64,000 bases of DNA. Origin: Histidinibacterium lentulum. GTDB lineage: Bacteria; Pseudomonadota; Alphaproteobacteria; Rhodobacterales; Rhodobacteraceae. The first letter of the stretch is position 1, and each line of letters begins with the position of its first letter. The stretch spans positions 124,001 through 188,000 of the forward strand of contig NZ_ML119084.1 in the NCBI RefSeq assembly GCF_003789055.1, written 5' to 3'. The position numbers and the translations under genes were made by a program. The notes under the pieces were generated by a model that saw nothing but the letters and a program-made list of their open reading frames with translations, did no database searches and was not told where the DNA came from. Below are positions 7,892-15,940 of the stretch, piece by piece.

Positions 7892-8985
7892 GCATGGCGG
7901 CCCGGTTCTGCACAGAACATAGCCTTGCCGCGGGCGAGCCGCTGGCCGGCTGGGGCGCGCACCAGGCCCGCAACGTGCTGATCCGCTGGCCCAAGGCGAA
8001 GTGGCGGCATTCCCTGCGCATCGCCGCGGACATGGACGAAGCGACAGAGGCCGCCATCGGCCGCGTCGTCGAGGCCGGCTGGCGCGTCAACCTCATCGAC
8101 CGCAAGGGCGCGGGCACGGACCGCATCGGGGCCTTCGTCTTTCCCGGCGCCCTGGCCTTCGACCTCGCGCCGGACGACCTGCCCGCGTTTCTGGGCGCGG
8201 TGACCGGGGGCGTCGCGGCGCTCGCCCGTTTCCGGCCTCGGCCCGCGTCGCGGCCGCTGGTCCTCTGCTGCACCCATGGAAAGCACGACCGCTGCTGCGC
8301 GAAGTGGGGCTTCGCCGTCTACCAGGCGCTCGCGAAGTCGCCCGAGGCAGGGGATTTCGACATCTGGGAGGTCACGCACCTGGGCGGATGCCGGCTCTCG
8401 GCCGGCGTCCTCGTGCTGCCGGCAATGCGCAAGTATGGCCGTGTCTGCCCGTCCGACGCGCCGGCGCTGCTCGACACCGAACGGCGCGGTCTGCCCTACC
8501 TTCCCTGCTACCGAGGCGCGAGCCACCTGCCGCCGCCCGCGCAGGTGGCCGAGGTCACGGGCCTGCGCCACCTCGCCGCCGAAGGCATCCGCGGCACGGC
8601 CCTGGTGCAGGAAACCGGCCCCGCCCTCTACGCGGTGACGGTCAGGGGCGCAGTGGCCGAGATCCGCGTCGAGCCTGGCGAGACCTTTTCCTATGGCGCC
8701 TGCACCGATCTTCACGCCCGGAAGCCGCTCGAGCCGACGACGGTCTGGCGCGGCACTCTCGCGGGATCGACCTCGCCGGGCACCGGCAGACCCGATGCAT
8801 CCCATCCCGATCCCCAGTCCGAAAGGAAGACCGATGATCCGCCCGACCCTCGTCACCCTGCTGGCGCTTGGCGCCGCACCCGCCGTTGCACAGGACTGCG
8901 CGCAAGGGCAGCGCGCCTTCGACCATGCGGCGGGCGAAACCTGCATCCCGGCAGACCCGCAGCGCATCGCGTCGCTGCGCGCTGA
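7888..8985 (+). CDS. Sucrase/ferredoxin-like (Apd1-type thioredoxin-fold Fe-S) protein with run-on C-terminus
   Basis: A 365-residue open frame; residues 1-300 look like the Suc_Fer/Apd1 family, thioredoxin-like ferredoxins that bind a [2Fe-2S] cluster and in some iron operons replace FhuF or SIP as ferric-siderophore reductase. Cysteines occur as CCTHGKHDRCC (residues 127-137) and HLGGC (164-168); the family usually has H-x-G-G-H there, so the second cluster histidine appears to be replaced by Cys168. GTG 7888 (overlapping the permease stop) or ATG 7894 may be the start. Residues from about 316 on are translated from the start of the next gene in another frame, a 152-base overlap, suggesting loss of an earlier stop or a frameshift. 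Confidence 0.8.
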   Translation: MSMAARFCTEHSLAAGEPLAGWGAHQARNVLIRWPKAKWRHSLRIAADMDEATEAAIGRVVEAGWRVNLIDRKGAGTDRIGAFVFPGALAFDLAPDDLPAFLGAVTGGVAALARFRPRPASRPLVLCCTHGKHDRCCAKWGFAVYQALAKSPEAGDFDIWEVTHLGGCRLSAGVLVLPAMRKYGRVCPSDAPALLDTERRGLPYLPCYRGASHLPPPAQVAEVTGLRHLAAEGIRGTALVQETGPALYAVTVRGAVAEIRVEPGETFSYGACTDLHARKPLEPTTVWRGTLAGSTSPGTGRPDASHPDPQSERKTDDPPDPRHPAGAWRRTRRCTGLRARAARLRPCGGRNLHPGRPAAHRVAAR

Positions 8986-9784
8986 CCAGATCACGACGCC
9001 GCTCCTCGACATCGGCGCGCCGGTGATCGCCACCGAGATGGGGCGGATGGAGGACGGCAGCGCCTACGTGCGCGGCGCGTCGGACATCTTCGGGCAGGAC
9101 GTCGTCGATGCGGCCGGGCTGATCGACCTCGGCGGGCACAACCCGCCCGACCTCGAGGCCGTGGCCGCCGCGGCGCCGGACCTGATCATGATCCGTGGCT
9201 ACCAGTCCGAGGCGCTGGAGCAGCTTTCAGCCATCGCACCGACCGTCGTTGTGCCGGACAACATGCCCTATCTCGAACATCTCGCATGGCTCGCGGACGT
9301 CGCGGGGGTCACCGAAAGCTACGACGAAAGGCTCGACCGCTATCGCGCACGCCTGGCGAAGGCGCGCGAGGCGATCGGCGATCCCTCGGCCATCACGCTG
9401 TCGCGCTTCGACCTCTGGGAGGACGGGCTCTGGTTCTATCCGAACTGGGGCGCCGTGGACCAGGTGATCGACGATCTCGGCTTCGCCCGGCCCGCGATCC
9501 AGGCCGAGGCGACCGAGAACATCTTCGGCCTGAGCGTGGAGCGCCTGCCGGATTTCGACGGCGACATCCTCATCGCCAGCCGCGCCCCCCGCTTCGGCCA
9601 GTCCATCCCGATGCTGACCGACCAATGGGACACCGTCGCCCCGTTCTGGCGCGACCTCTCCGCGGTCAAGGAGGGCGAACTCTACTGGTACGAGCGCGAT
9701 GTCTGGGTCGGCTATTCCTTCGCCTCGCTCGACAATGTCCTCGACGGCCTGACGCTCATCGCCGCCGGCCGCGATTTCGATTGA
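8834..9784 (+). CDS. Periplasmic iron-siderophore binding protein, paralog 1
   Basis: A 316-residue class III periplasmic binding protein for the FecCDE-type importer. The start at 8834 follows AAGGAAG and opens a clear signal peptide ending AVAQ. The mature end carries DCAQGQRAF and, 15 residues after the first cysteine, CIPADPQRI, a pattern repeated in the next two genes. The usual iron-binding-protein features follow: DLEAVAAAAPDLIM near residue 110 and a long linker helix (YDERLDRYRARLAKAREA). Its first 152 bases overlap the tail of the previous frame. It is one of three full tandem paralogs, so ligand ranges may differ. Confidence 0.9.
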   Translation: MIRPTLVTLLALGAAPAVAQDCAQGQRAFDHAAGETCIPADPQRIASLRADQITTPLLDIGAPVIATEMGRMEDGSAYVRGASDIFGQDVVDAAGLIDLGGHNPPDLEAVAAAAPDLIMIRGYQSEALEQLSAIAPTVVVPDNMPYLEHLAWLADVAGVTESYDERLDRYRARLAKAREAIGDPSAITLSRFDLWEDGLWFYPNWGAVDQVIDDLGFARPAIQAEATENIFGLSVERLPDFDGDILIASRAPRFGQSIPMLTDQWDTVAPFWRDLSAVKEGELYWYERDVWVGYSFASLDNVLDGLTLIAAGRDFD

Positions 9785-9816
9785 TGGCCCGAAACCTGCA
9801 TCAGGAGACCCGAGAC

Positions 9817-10776
9817 ATGCGATATGCCTTCAGCTTCATCTTGGCCATCGTCGCATCGCCCACCGTGGCCCAGGAGTGCCCCGACGGGCAGCGCCTGTTC
9901 GAGCACGACGCAGGCGCCGACTGCATCCCCGCCGATCCCCAGCGGATCGTGTCGCTGCACGACAGCGTCCTTACCGTGTCGCTGCTGGAACTGGGCGTCA
10001 TGCCCGTCGGCAGCCACGGACGGCTGACCGACGACGGCGTGCCCTTCATCCGCTCGGCCAAGACCCTGACGGGCGTCGACTTCGACAATTCCGATATCGA
10101 GTTCGTGGGCGCCTTCCCCGTCGATCTCGAGGCGATCGCGGCGCTGTCGCCGGACCTCATCCTGACCACGCAATGGCAGGAAGCGCCGCTCGACCAGCTG
10201 CGCCAGATCGCGCCCACGGTGCAGATCGACTATTCCGCCCGCGGCGACTGGGAGACCTATGCGACCGTCGCCGACCTCGTGGGCGAGACCGACCGGATCG
10301 CGGCGATGGAGACGCGCTACGCCGCTGCCATCGACCAGATCCGCGAGCGGATCGATACCGAGAATGTCACGATCAGCACGATCCACGCCCACGATTCAAG
10401 CCTCTTCGCCTACAACCCCTACGGCAATATCGGCCGGGTCCTCTACGATGCGGGGTTCCGGCAGCCTCAGGCCATCCTTGACGTGCCGCTCAACGACTGG
10501 TCCGAGTTCAGCGCCGAGACGCTGCCGCAATTCGACGGCGACTTCATCATCACCACCTTCAACGGATCGACGGCCGACACACCCGAGGACGTGCGCGGCT
10601 ATTTCGAGACGCTGGTGCCCGGGTCCTGCGACCTGCTGCACGCCTGCCGCACGGGGCAGATGTTCATCATCCCGCGCGAGGAGGCCTCGGCCACCACCTA
10701 CGACGCCCTGCTCGCCACCGCCTACGCCATCCAGTCCATCGTCGCCGGCCGCACGTTCGAGCCGATGCCCGACTGA
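9817..10776 (+). CDS. Periplasmic iron-siderophore binding protein, paralog 2
   Basis: A 319-residue secreted binding protein with signal peptide ending TVAQ and the same mature start as its neighbour: ECPDGQRLF, then CIPADPQRI 15 residues after the first cysteine. DLEAIAALSPDLIL (near residue 105) is the domain I landmark. Two further cysteines occur near the end (SCDLLHAC), absent from paralog 1. AGGAG at 9803-9807 precedes the ATG at 9817, which decides the start. It shares overall plan but clearly diverged sequence with the flanking paralogs, so this is an old duplication and not an assembly error. Confidence 0.9.
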   Translation: MRYAFSFILAIVASPTVAQECPDGQRLFEHDAGADCIPADPQRIVSLHDSVLTVSLLELGVMPVGSHGRLTDDGVPFIRSAKTLTGVDFDNSDIEFVGAFPVDLEAIAALSPDLILTTQWQEAPLDQLRQIAPTVQIDYSARGDWETYATVADLVGETDRIAAMETRYAAAIDQIRERIDTENVTISTIHAHDSSLFAYNPYGNIGRVLYDAGFRQPQAILDVPLNDWSEFSAETLPQFDGDFIITTFNGSTADTPEDVRGYFETLVPGSCDLLHACRTGQMFIIPREEASATTYDALLATAYAIQSIVAGRTFEPMPD

Positions 10777-10825
10777 CTCTCGCCCGCCGACGTCCTGCCG
10801 GACCAAGATCATACGGAGACAAGAG

Positions 10826-11788
10826 ATGAAGACCCTGCACAAGACGATTGCCCTTCTGCTCGTCGCGACCCCCGCCGCCGCCCAGGACTGCCCCGAGGGG
10901 CAGCGCCTGTTCCAGCACTACGCGGGCGAGACCTGCATCCCCGAGAACCCGCAGCGCATCGTCACGCTCCAGGACCAGAACGGTCTTCTGCCGCTGATGG
11001 AGCTGGGCGTCAGGCCCGTCGGCTCCGCGGGGCACATCACCAGCGAAGGCGAGCGCATCTTCCGCCGGATGGAGGGCTACGACACCTCCGGCATCGAATG
11101 GATCGGCACCTACGGCGGCCCGCCGGAGGCCGAGGCCGTCGCGGCGATGGAGCCCGATCTCATCGTGGCGTCGCCCTGGCCGCCGGAGGCGCCCGAGCTC
11201 TACGGCGAGATCGCGCCGGTCGTCGTGATCGACATGTTCGAGCAGCCGCTCGACGCCGCGCTCTACCAGTTCGCCGATCTCGTCGGACGGACCGACCGCG
11301 CGGCAGAGCTGGAGGCGGAGTTCCTCGCGCGGGCCGAGGAGGTTCGCGACAGGCTCGGGACGGCGCTTGAGACCACCACCGTCTCCGTCCTGACCTCCAG
11401 CATCGAGGACGGCCAGTTCTATCCCGCCGATCCGACCCAGGCCCTCGGGTTGATCCTGCGGGAGCTCGATCCGATCCGGCCGCAGGCCGAGAGCGACCTC
11501 GGCTCCGACCGCGAATACCGCTCCATCGAGACCATCGGCGATCACAGCGGCGACGTGATGTTCCAGCTCGTCTTCGACGCGGACGAGAGGGGCGACAGCG
11601 ACGAATTCGGCGCCTTCACGTCGCACCCGCTCGTCGCCGCGACGCCGGTCGCGCAAGCCGGGCAGATCTACCCGCTCGACGGCTCGCGGATGGTCGGCTC
11701 GGCCTGGGGCAAGGTGATGAACGGCCTCGACCAGATCGCCGACGTCCTGACCCGCGAGGACCTGAACCGGGACCTCGTGACCGAATGA
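10826..11788 (+). CDS. Periplasmic iron-siderophore binding protein, paralog 3
   Basis: A 320-residue secreted binding protein; signal peptide ends AAAQ and the mature protein begins DCPEGQRLF, with CIPENPQRI after the same spacing. EAEAVAAMEPDLIVAS is the family landmark near residue 108. CGGAG at 10814-10818 lies ahead of the ATG at 10826. Like its two upstream neighbours it should deliver a ferric chelate to the FecCD permeases encoded at 5835-7891. The three genes are separated by 32 and 49 bases, each with its own ribosome-binding site, so they may be made in different amounts. Confidence 0.9.
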   Translation: MKTLHKTIALLLVATPAAAQDCPEGQRLFQHYAGETCIPENPQRIVTLQDQNGLLPLMELGVRPVGSAGHITSEGERIFRRMEGYDTSGIEWIGTYGGPPEAEAVAAMEPDLIVASPWPPEAPELYGEIAPVVVIDMFEQPLDAALYQFADLVGRTDRAAELEAEFLARAEEVRDRLGTALETTTVSVLTSSIEDGQFYPADPTQALGLILRELDPIRPQAESDLGSDREYRSIETIGDHSGDVMFQLVFDADERGDSDEFGAFTSHPLVAATPVAQAGQIYPLDGSRMVGSAWGKVMNGLDQIADVLTREDLNRDLVTE

Positions 11789-11847
11789 CCTGCTCGGCCG
11801 CGCACCCGAGCGGGCCCGCCGGCCATTGCCCAAAGGGAACCTCGACC

Positions 11848-11949
11848 ATGAAGATACTCCTGACCGCCGCCGCACTTGCGGCATCCGCCACGGCGGCTCT
11901 CGCCCAGGGCTGCGCCGAGGGGCAACGGCTCCCCGCGCCGGTCGAGTGA
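11848..11949 (+). pseudogene. Stump of a fourth binding protein (33 codons), possible fhuF leader peptide
   Basis: An open frame of 33 codons whose product begins with a full signal peptide (MKILLTAAALAAS...ALAQ) and then GCAEGQRL, the same mature start as the three upstream binding proteins, before ending PAPVE and a stop. It therefore looks like the beginning of a fourth paralog cut off after the first cysteine. AAAGGGAA precedes its ATG. The stop (11947-11949) is three bases from the ATG of the FhuF-type gene, so translation of the stump would deliver ribosomes to that start. It is too short for most gene callers. Confidence 0.75.
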
Positions 11950-11952
11950 GGA

Positions 11953-12786
11953 ATGAACGCGCCTGAGGGCATCCCGGACCTCGCGGCATCGCTGGCCCGT
12001 CGGCCGCCGACGCGCGAGGCGTTCACGGCCGGTGCGTCCTTCGGGGTCGCGCCGGCGGACGCGCTTCCGCTCGCAGAGCCGGAGCGGGGACCGCTGACCG
12101 ACTGGCTGGCAGCGGAGGTCGCGGAGGTCACGACGCCGGATGACAAGCTCGCCGCGGCCTATCTGATGAACAGCCTGAGCTGGGCGGTGCCCGAGCCGCT
12201 GGCGTGGGTCGCACTCGACGGCGTGGCGCTGCCCGACATTCCACCCGAGGCAGTGGCGGTCACTGCGCGGCGTGAGCAATGGGAGGAGGACGGCGAGAGC
12301 GGTGTCGCCGTCGCCTACGATCTCGTTCTCGATCCTGCCTTGATCCGGCCCGCACCCGGGATGGAGACGGCCGACGCACTCGGCGCCCTCGTGGCGGGAC
12401 TCTTCGCGCCGCTCGTCGCGGCAGTGTCCCGCCGCTCGGGGCTGTCCCGGGGCGCGCTCTGGCGGCTGGTCGGCGACGGGCTATCGGCGACGCTTCTGGC
12501 GCTGGGCAAAGAGGCGGGGTGCGAGGACCGGGCGATGGACATGGCGCGGGCGGTCCTCGCCGACCGGCGCACGCCGCTCTTCTCCCGGCAGACCGGCTTC
12601 GTCCGCATCGACCTACCAGAGCGGCCGGAGATCGCGGAGTGGTTCCGCGCCCGCGGCGGCTGCTGCCGCTACTACACGGCCGAGGGCAGCGAGTACTGCA
12701 CCACCTGCGTGCTGCGCGACAAAAAGAGCCGTGACGCGCGGCTGCGGGAGCATCTCCGCCGCAAGAACGGGCTGCTGGTGGCATGA
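11953..12786 (+). CDS. FhuF-type siderophore-iron reductase, [2Fe-2S]
   Basis: A 277-residue cytoplasmic protein of the FhuF family, which reduces the iron of imported ferric siderophores so that it is released. The diagnostic cluster motif is complete at the carboxy end: Cys237-Cys238, ten residues, Cys249, two residues, Cys252. The rest is helical with weak conservation, as usual. It follows the binding-protein stump by three bases and its stop overlaps the ATG of the ABC exporter-type gene. With the Suc_Fer-type protein at 7888, the operon holds two different candidate Fe-S reductases. Confidence 0.92.
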   Translation: MNAPEGIPDLAASLARRPPTREAFTAGASFGVAPADALPLAEPERGPLTDWLAAEVAEVTTPDDKLAAAYLMNSLSWAVPEPLAWVALDGVALPDIPPEAVAVTARREQWEEDGESGVAVAYDLVLDPALIRPAPGMETADALGALVAGLFAPLVAAVSRRSGLSRGALWRLVGDGLSATLLALGKEAGCEDRAMDMARAVLADRRTPLFSRQTGFVRIDLPERPEIAEWFRARGGCCRYYTAEGSEYCTTCVLRDKKSRDARLREHLRRKNGLLVA

Positions 12787-14522
12787 CGCGCAACAGACCT
12801 CTCTTCGGCCTCGCCTCGCTGGGCGGGCTCAGGCGCTACCGGGGCCTGATCGCGCTGGTCGTCGCCTGCGTGCTGGTGCAGACCGCCGCTGCGCTCGCCG
12901 GGCCGCTCGTGGTCCGGCAGATCGTCGGCCTCGTCGAGCCCGGCGCGGCTTCGGCCATCGGCGGGCTGTCGCTGCTCCTGATCGCGGTCTACGCGGTGCG
13001 CTCGGCGGCCGCCTTCGCCGTCAACCACTATTCCCACATCGTCGCCTTCCGCACCTGCCACGATCTCCGCCGCGCGGCCTATGCCCATGTCCAGCGCCTG
13101 CCGCCGGCGTGGTTCGCGGACCGCCCCTCGGGCGAGGTCGTCAGCCGCGTCGTCAAGGACACCGACGAGATCGAGCCGCTGCTTGCGGACGCCGTCTACG
13201 GCTTCGTGGCCGCGGCGGTGGTCGCGGTGGGGGTTCTCTTCGTCCTCTTCTGGCTCGACCCGGTGCTGGCGACAGTGGCGCTGCTGCCGCTGCCCGCCGC
13301 GGTCGCCTTCATTGTCTGGCAGGGCCGGCGCGTGCAGCCCGCCTTCGAGGCCGAGGCCACGCAGTTCGCCGAGGTGCAGGCGGAAGTGCAGGACAACGTG
13401 GGCGGCATGGTCGAGATCCAGGGCTTCGCCCGCGAGCGCGGCGTGCTGGCAGCGCTGGCGCGGCGCTCGCGGGCGCTGGCGCGGCGGCAGATCGCCAACC
13501 GCACGCTGATCGCGCGGTTCGACCCGGCGGTAGACGGCGCGACGGGCATCTCCATCGCTCTGGTGATCTGGGCGGGCGGCCTGCGCATGGCCTCGGGCGC
13601 GGTGGGGGTGGAGGACCTGATCGCGGTGCTGCTCTACATCGCGGCGGTCTACCAGCCGCTCTACGTTCTCGTGGGTGCTGCCGAGAGCGCGCAGGAGGGC
13701 CTGACCGCGCTGCGCCGGATCGACGCCCTGCTGGCGATCCGGCCCGAGATCGCGGACCGGCCCGGCGCCATCGATCCGCGCCCGGTGCGGGGCGCCATCG
13801 CCTTCGAGGGCGTGGGCTTCGCCTATGGCGACCGGACCCCGGTGCTGCACGACGTGAGCTTCGCGGTCGCGCCGGGCGAGACGGTGGCGCTGGTGGGCGC
13901 CACGGGCGCGGGCAAGAGCACGATCGCGGCGCTCCTGTCGCGCTTTCACGACGTGACCGGGGGGCGCATCACGCTCGACGGGCACGACCTGCGCGACCTC
14001 GCGCTCGGCCCCCTGCGCGAGAGCGTGGCGCGGGTCAGCCAGGACGTGTTCCTCTTCAACGCGACCGTGCGCGAGGTCATCGCCATGGGCCGGCCAGACG
14101 CGACCGACGCCGAAATAGAGGCCGCCGCCCGCGCCGCCGAGGCGCACGACTTCATCGCCGCCCTGCCGCAGGGCTACGCGACCCGCGTGGGCAAGCGCGG
14201 CGTGCGTCTCTCCGGCGGACAAAAGCAACGCCTTTCCATCGCCCGCGCGATCCTCAAGGACGCGCCGGTGCTGATCCTCGACGAGGCGACCTCGGCCATC
14301 GACGCCGCCACAGAGGCGCGGCTCCAGGCCACGCTGGACCGGCTGATGGCCGGCCGCACGGCGCTGGTGATCGCGCACCGGCTCTCCACCGTGCGCCGCG
14401 CCGACCGCATCCTCGTGCTCGACGCCGGCCGGATCGTTGAGGCCGGCGACCACGCCACCCTCATGGCCCGCAGTGGCGCCTATGCCGCGCTCGCCCGGAC
14501 CCAGCTCGGCGCCGCCGCCTGA
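12783..14522 (+). CDS. ABC exporter-type protein, fused membrane and ATPase domains
   Basis: A 579-residue half-transporter: six membrane helices in residues 15-300 followed by a nucleotide-binding domain with Walker A GATGAGKST (about 371), LSGGQKQR (about 475) and ILDEATSAID. Type IV ABC exporters of this shape pump out lipids, peptides or siderophores; a special subgroup (IrtAB, also in some proteobacterial iron loci) imports ferric siderophores. Only one half is encoded, so it would act as a homodimer. Its location between fhuF and a further binding protein, with ATG overlap to fhuF, ties it to iron chelates, but direction cannot be read from sequence. Confidence 0.9.
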   Translation: MTRNRPLFGLASLGGLRRYRGLIALVVACVLVQTAAALAGPLVVRQIVGLVEPGAASAIGGLSLLLIAVYAVRSAAAFAVNHYSHIVAFRTCHDLRRAAYAHVQRLPPAWFADRPSGEVVSRVVKDTDEIEPLLADAVYGFVAAAVVAVGVLFVLFWLDPVLATVALLPLPAAVAFIVWQGRRVQPAFEAEATQFAEVQAEVQDNVGGMVEIQGFARERGVLAALARRSRALARRQIANRTLIARFDPAVDGATGISIALVIWAGGLRMASGAVGVEDLIAVLLYIAAVYQPLYVLVGAAESAQEGLTALRRIDALLAIRPEIADRPGAIDPRPVRGAIAFEGVGFAYGDRTPVLHDVSFAVAPGETVALVGATGAGKSTIAALLSRFHDVTGGRITLDGHDLRDLALGPLRESVARVSQDVFLFNATVREVIAMGRPDATDAEIEAAARAAEAHDFIAALPQGYATRVGKRGVRLSGGQKQRLSIARAILKDAPVLILDEATSAIDAATEARLQATLDRLMAGRTALVIAHRLSTVRRADRILVLDAGRIVEAGDHATLMARSGAYAALARTQLGAAA

Positions 14523-14555
14523 GCCGCACGAATACTCCCCAAGGAAGGACCAGAC

Positions 14556-15530
14556 ATGCAGATCGCCCCCTTCGCCCTCGCCGCGACGTTTCTCGCCGCG
14601 CCCGCGTTCGCGCAGGACTATCCCCTGACCATCGCGCACAAGTTCGGCACGACCGTGATCGAGGAGGCGCCCGAACGCGTCGCCTCGGTCGATTTCGCAG
14701 GCGCCGACGACCTCCTCGCGCTCGGCATCCAGCCGGTCACGATCCGGCACTGGTATGGCGACCATCCGCGCTCCGTCTGGCCCTGGGCCGATCCGCTGCT
14801 CGAGGAGGAGGACCCGACGATCCTGCGCGGGCAGCTCGACTTCGAGGCGATCGCAGCCGAGGACCCGGACGTGATCGTGGCCCTCTGGTCCGGCATCACC
14901 GCAGAGGAATACGAGCGCCTGAGCCTCATCGCGCCCGTCGTCGCGGTGCCCGAGGGCGTCGGCGACTATGCCCTGCCCTGGGACGAGCGCGCGCTCCTCA
15001 CCGGCCGGGCCGTGGGCCGGGAGGACGAGGCCGTGGATCTCGTGGATGCTGTTCGAGGGGAACTTGCCGCCGTTGCCGAGGCCCACCCGTCCTGGCACGA
15101 CCGGACCGTCGCCGTCGCCTATCTCTGGAACGCCGAGCCCGGCGCCTACACCTCCCATGACGTGCGGCCGCAGCTCCTGTCGCAGCTGGGCTTCGTCCCG
15201 CCGGAGGAGATCGATGCCCTGATCGCCGGCAACGAGTTCGCGGTGACCTTCTCGCCCGAGGACCTCTCGCCCATCGACACCGACCTCCTGATCTGGCTGC
15301 CGCCAGAGGGCGGCGACATCTCTCCGATCCTCGATCTGCCAGCGCGCCGATTTCTCGAGGCGAGCCGGGAAGGCCGCGAGATCTTCCTCGACGAGATCCT
15401 GTCCAGCGCCTTCTCCCACGCCAGCCTGCTGTCGATCCCCTACGCGGTGGAACGGCTCGTGCCGATGATCGAGGCCGCGCTCGATGGCGATCCCGAGACG
15501 CATGCGGACCTGCGGGCGGCGCCAGAGTGA
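14556..15530 (+). CDS. Periplasmic iron-siderophore binding protein, divergent type
   Basis: A 324-residue secreted binding protein (signal peptide ending AFAQ) that lacks the C-x14-C start of the three upstream paralogs and instead reads YPLTIAHKFGTTVIEEAPERV, the standard FepB/FecB opening. DFEAIAAEDPDVIVAL near residue 105 is the domain landmark. AAGGAAGG lies before the ATG at 14556. It is the last gene of the 10.5 kb operon. It may be the original partner of the FecCD importer, with the other three added by duplication, or serve a different chelate. Confidence 0.9.
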   Translation: MQIAPFALAATFLAAPAFAQDYPLTIAHKFGTTVIEEAPERVASVDFAGADDLLALGIQPVTIRHWYGDHPRSVWPWADPLLEEEDPTILRGQLDFEAIAAEDPDVIVALWSGITAEEYERLSLIAPVVAVPEGVGDYALPWDERALLTGRAVGREDEAVDLVDAVRGELAAVAEAHPSWHDRTVAVAYLWNAEPGAYTSHDVRPQLLSQLGFVPPEEIDALIAGNEFAVTFSPEDLSPIDTDLLIWLPPEGGDISPILDLPARRFLEASREGREIFLDEILSSAFSHASLLSIPYAVERLVPMIEAALDGDPETHADLRAAPE

Positions 15531-15940
15531 GCCAGGTGCCGGTGAGCGGGCGACGCCTCACCCGCGTCGCCCCCGCGAGCGTCGTCAGGATCGCGCGTTC
15601 TGACGCAGCCCGAACAACCTGCGGAAGATGAAGTTGTTCATCCCTCATCCCGCGCAGAGCGCGGCGTCATGTGTCATCCGAATGGCCTTGTGCCCGCAGC
15701 GAGACGCGGACCATCGCCCTTGTCCCGGCTGAGGTGCCCCTCGTTTCCCGGACACCTGCCTCGGTCTCCGAGATCCGGACGGCCTTCATCGAAAGCCAGG
15801 GCCACCGGTTTCGCTGAAGCACGCCTCAGGGCCCATCTCGGTCGAAAAGCCCCGATGGACTTCTGGTGCTGTCTAGATGGACAATTCGAGGGCCGGAGTG
15901 GACCTTGATTGCTTTCAGTTTCAGGAGATAGGACCGGCTC
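15531..15940. other. 410-base intergenic stretch with no recognised gene
   Basis: The stretch separates the iron operon from convergent nrdJ. An open frame at 15669-15908 on the plus strand has no ribosome-binding site, no domain and arginine/proline-rich shadow composition, so I do not call it. The inverted pair AACAAC/GTTGTT near 15611-15643 is weak. It might be decayed mobile or coding DNA, but I could not match it to anything. Confidence 0.5.

Noticed and set aside
8834-11788. Tandem binding-protein genes as an assembly duplication
   Set aside because: The three genes differ throughout apart from the shared amino-terminal motif, so they are old paralogs.
12672-15503. A 943-codon open frame on the minus strand opposite fhuF and the ABC exporter
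   Set aside because: It is antisense to three genes with clear motifs, has His/Arg/Gly-rich low-information sequence and no ribosome-binding site; long empty frames are expected at about 70% GC.
15669-15908. A 79-codon frame in the gap before nrdJ
   Set aside because: No ribosome-binding site, signal or domain; Arg/Pro-rich like other shadow frames.
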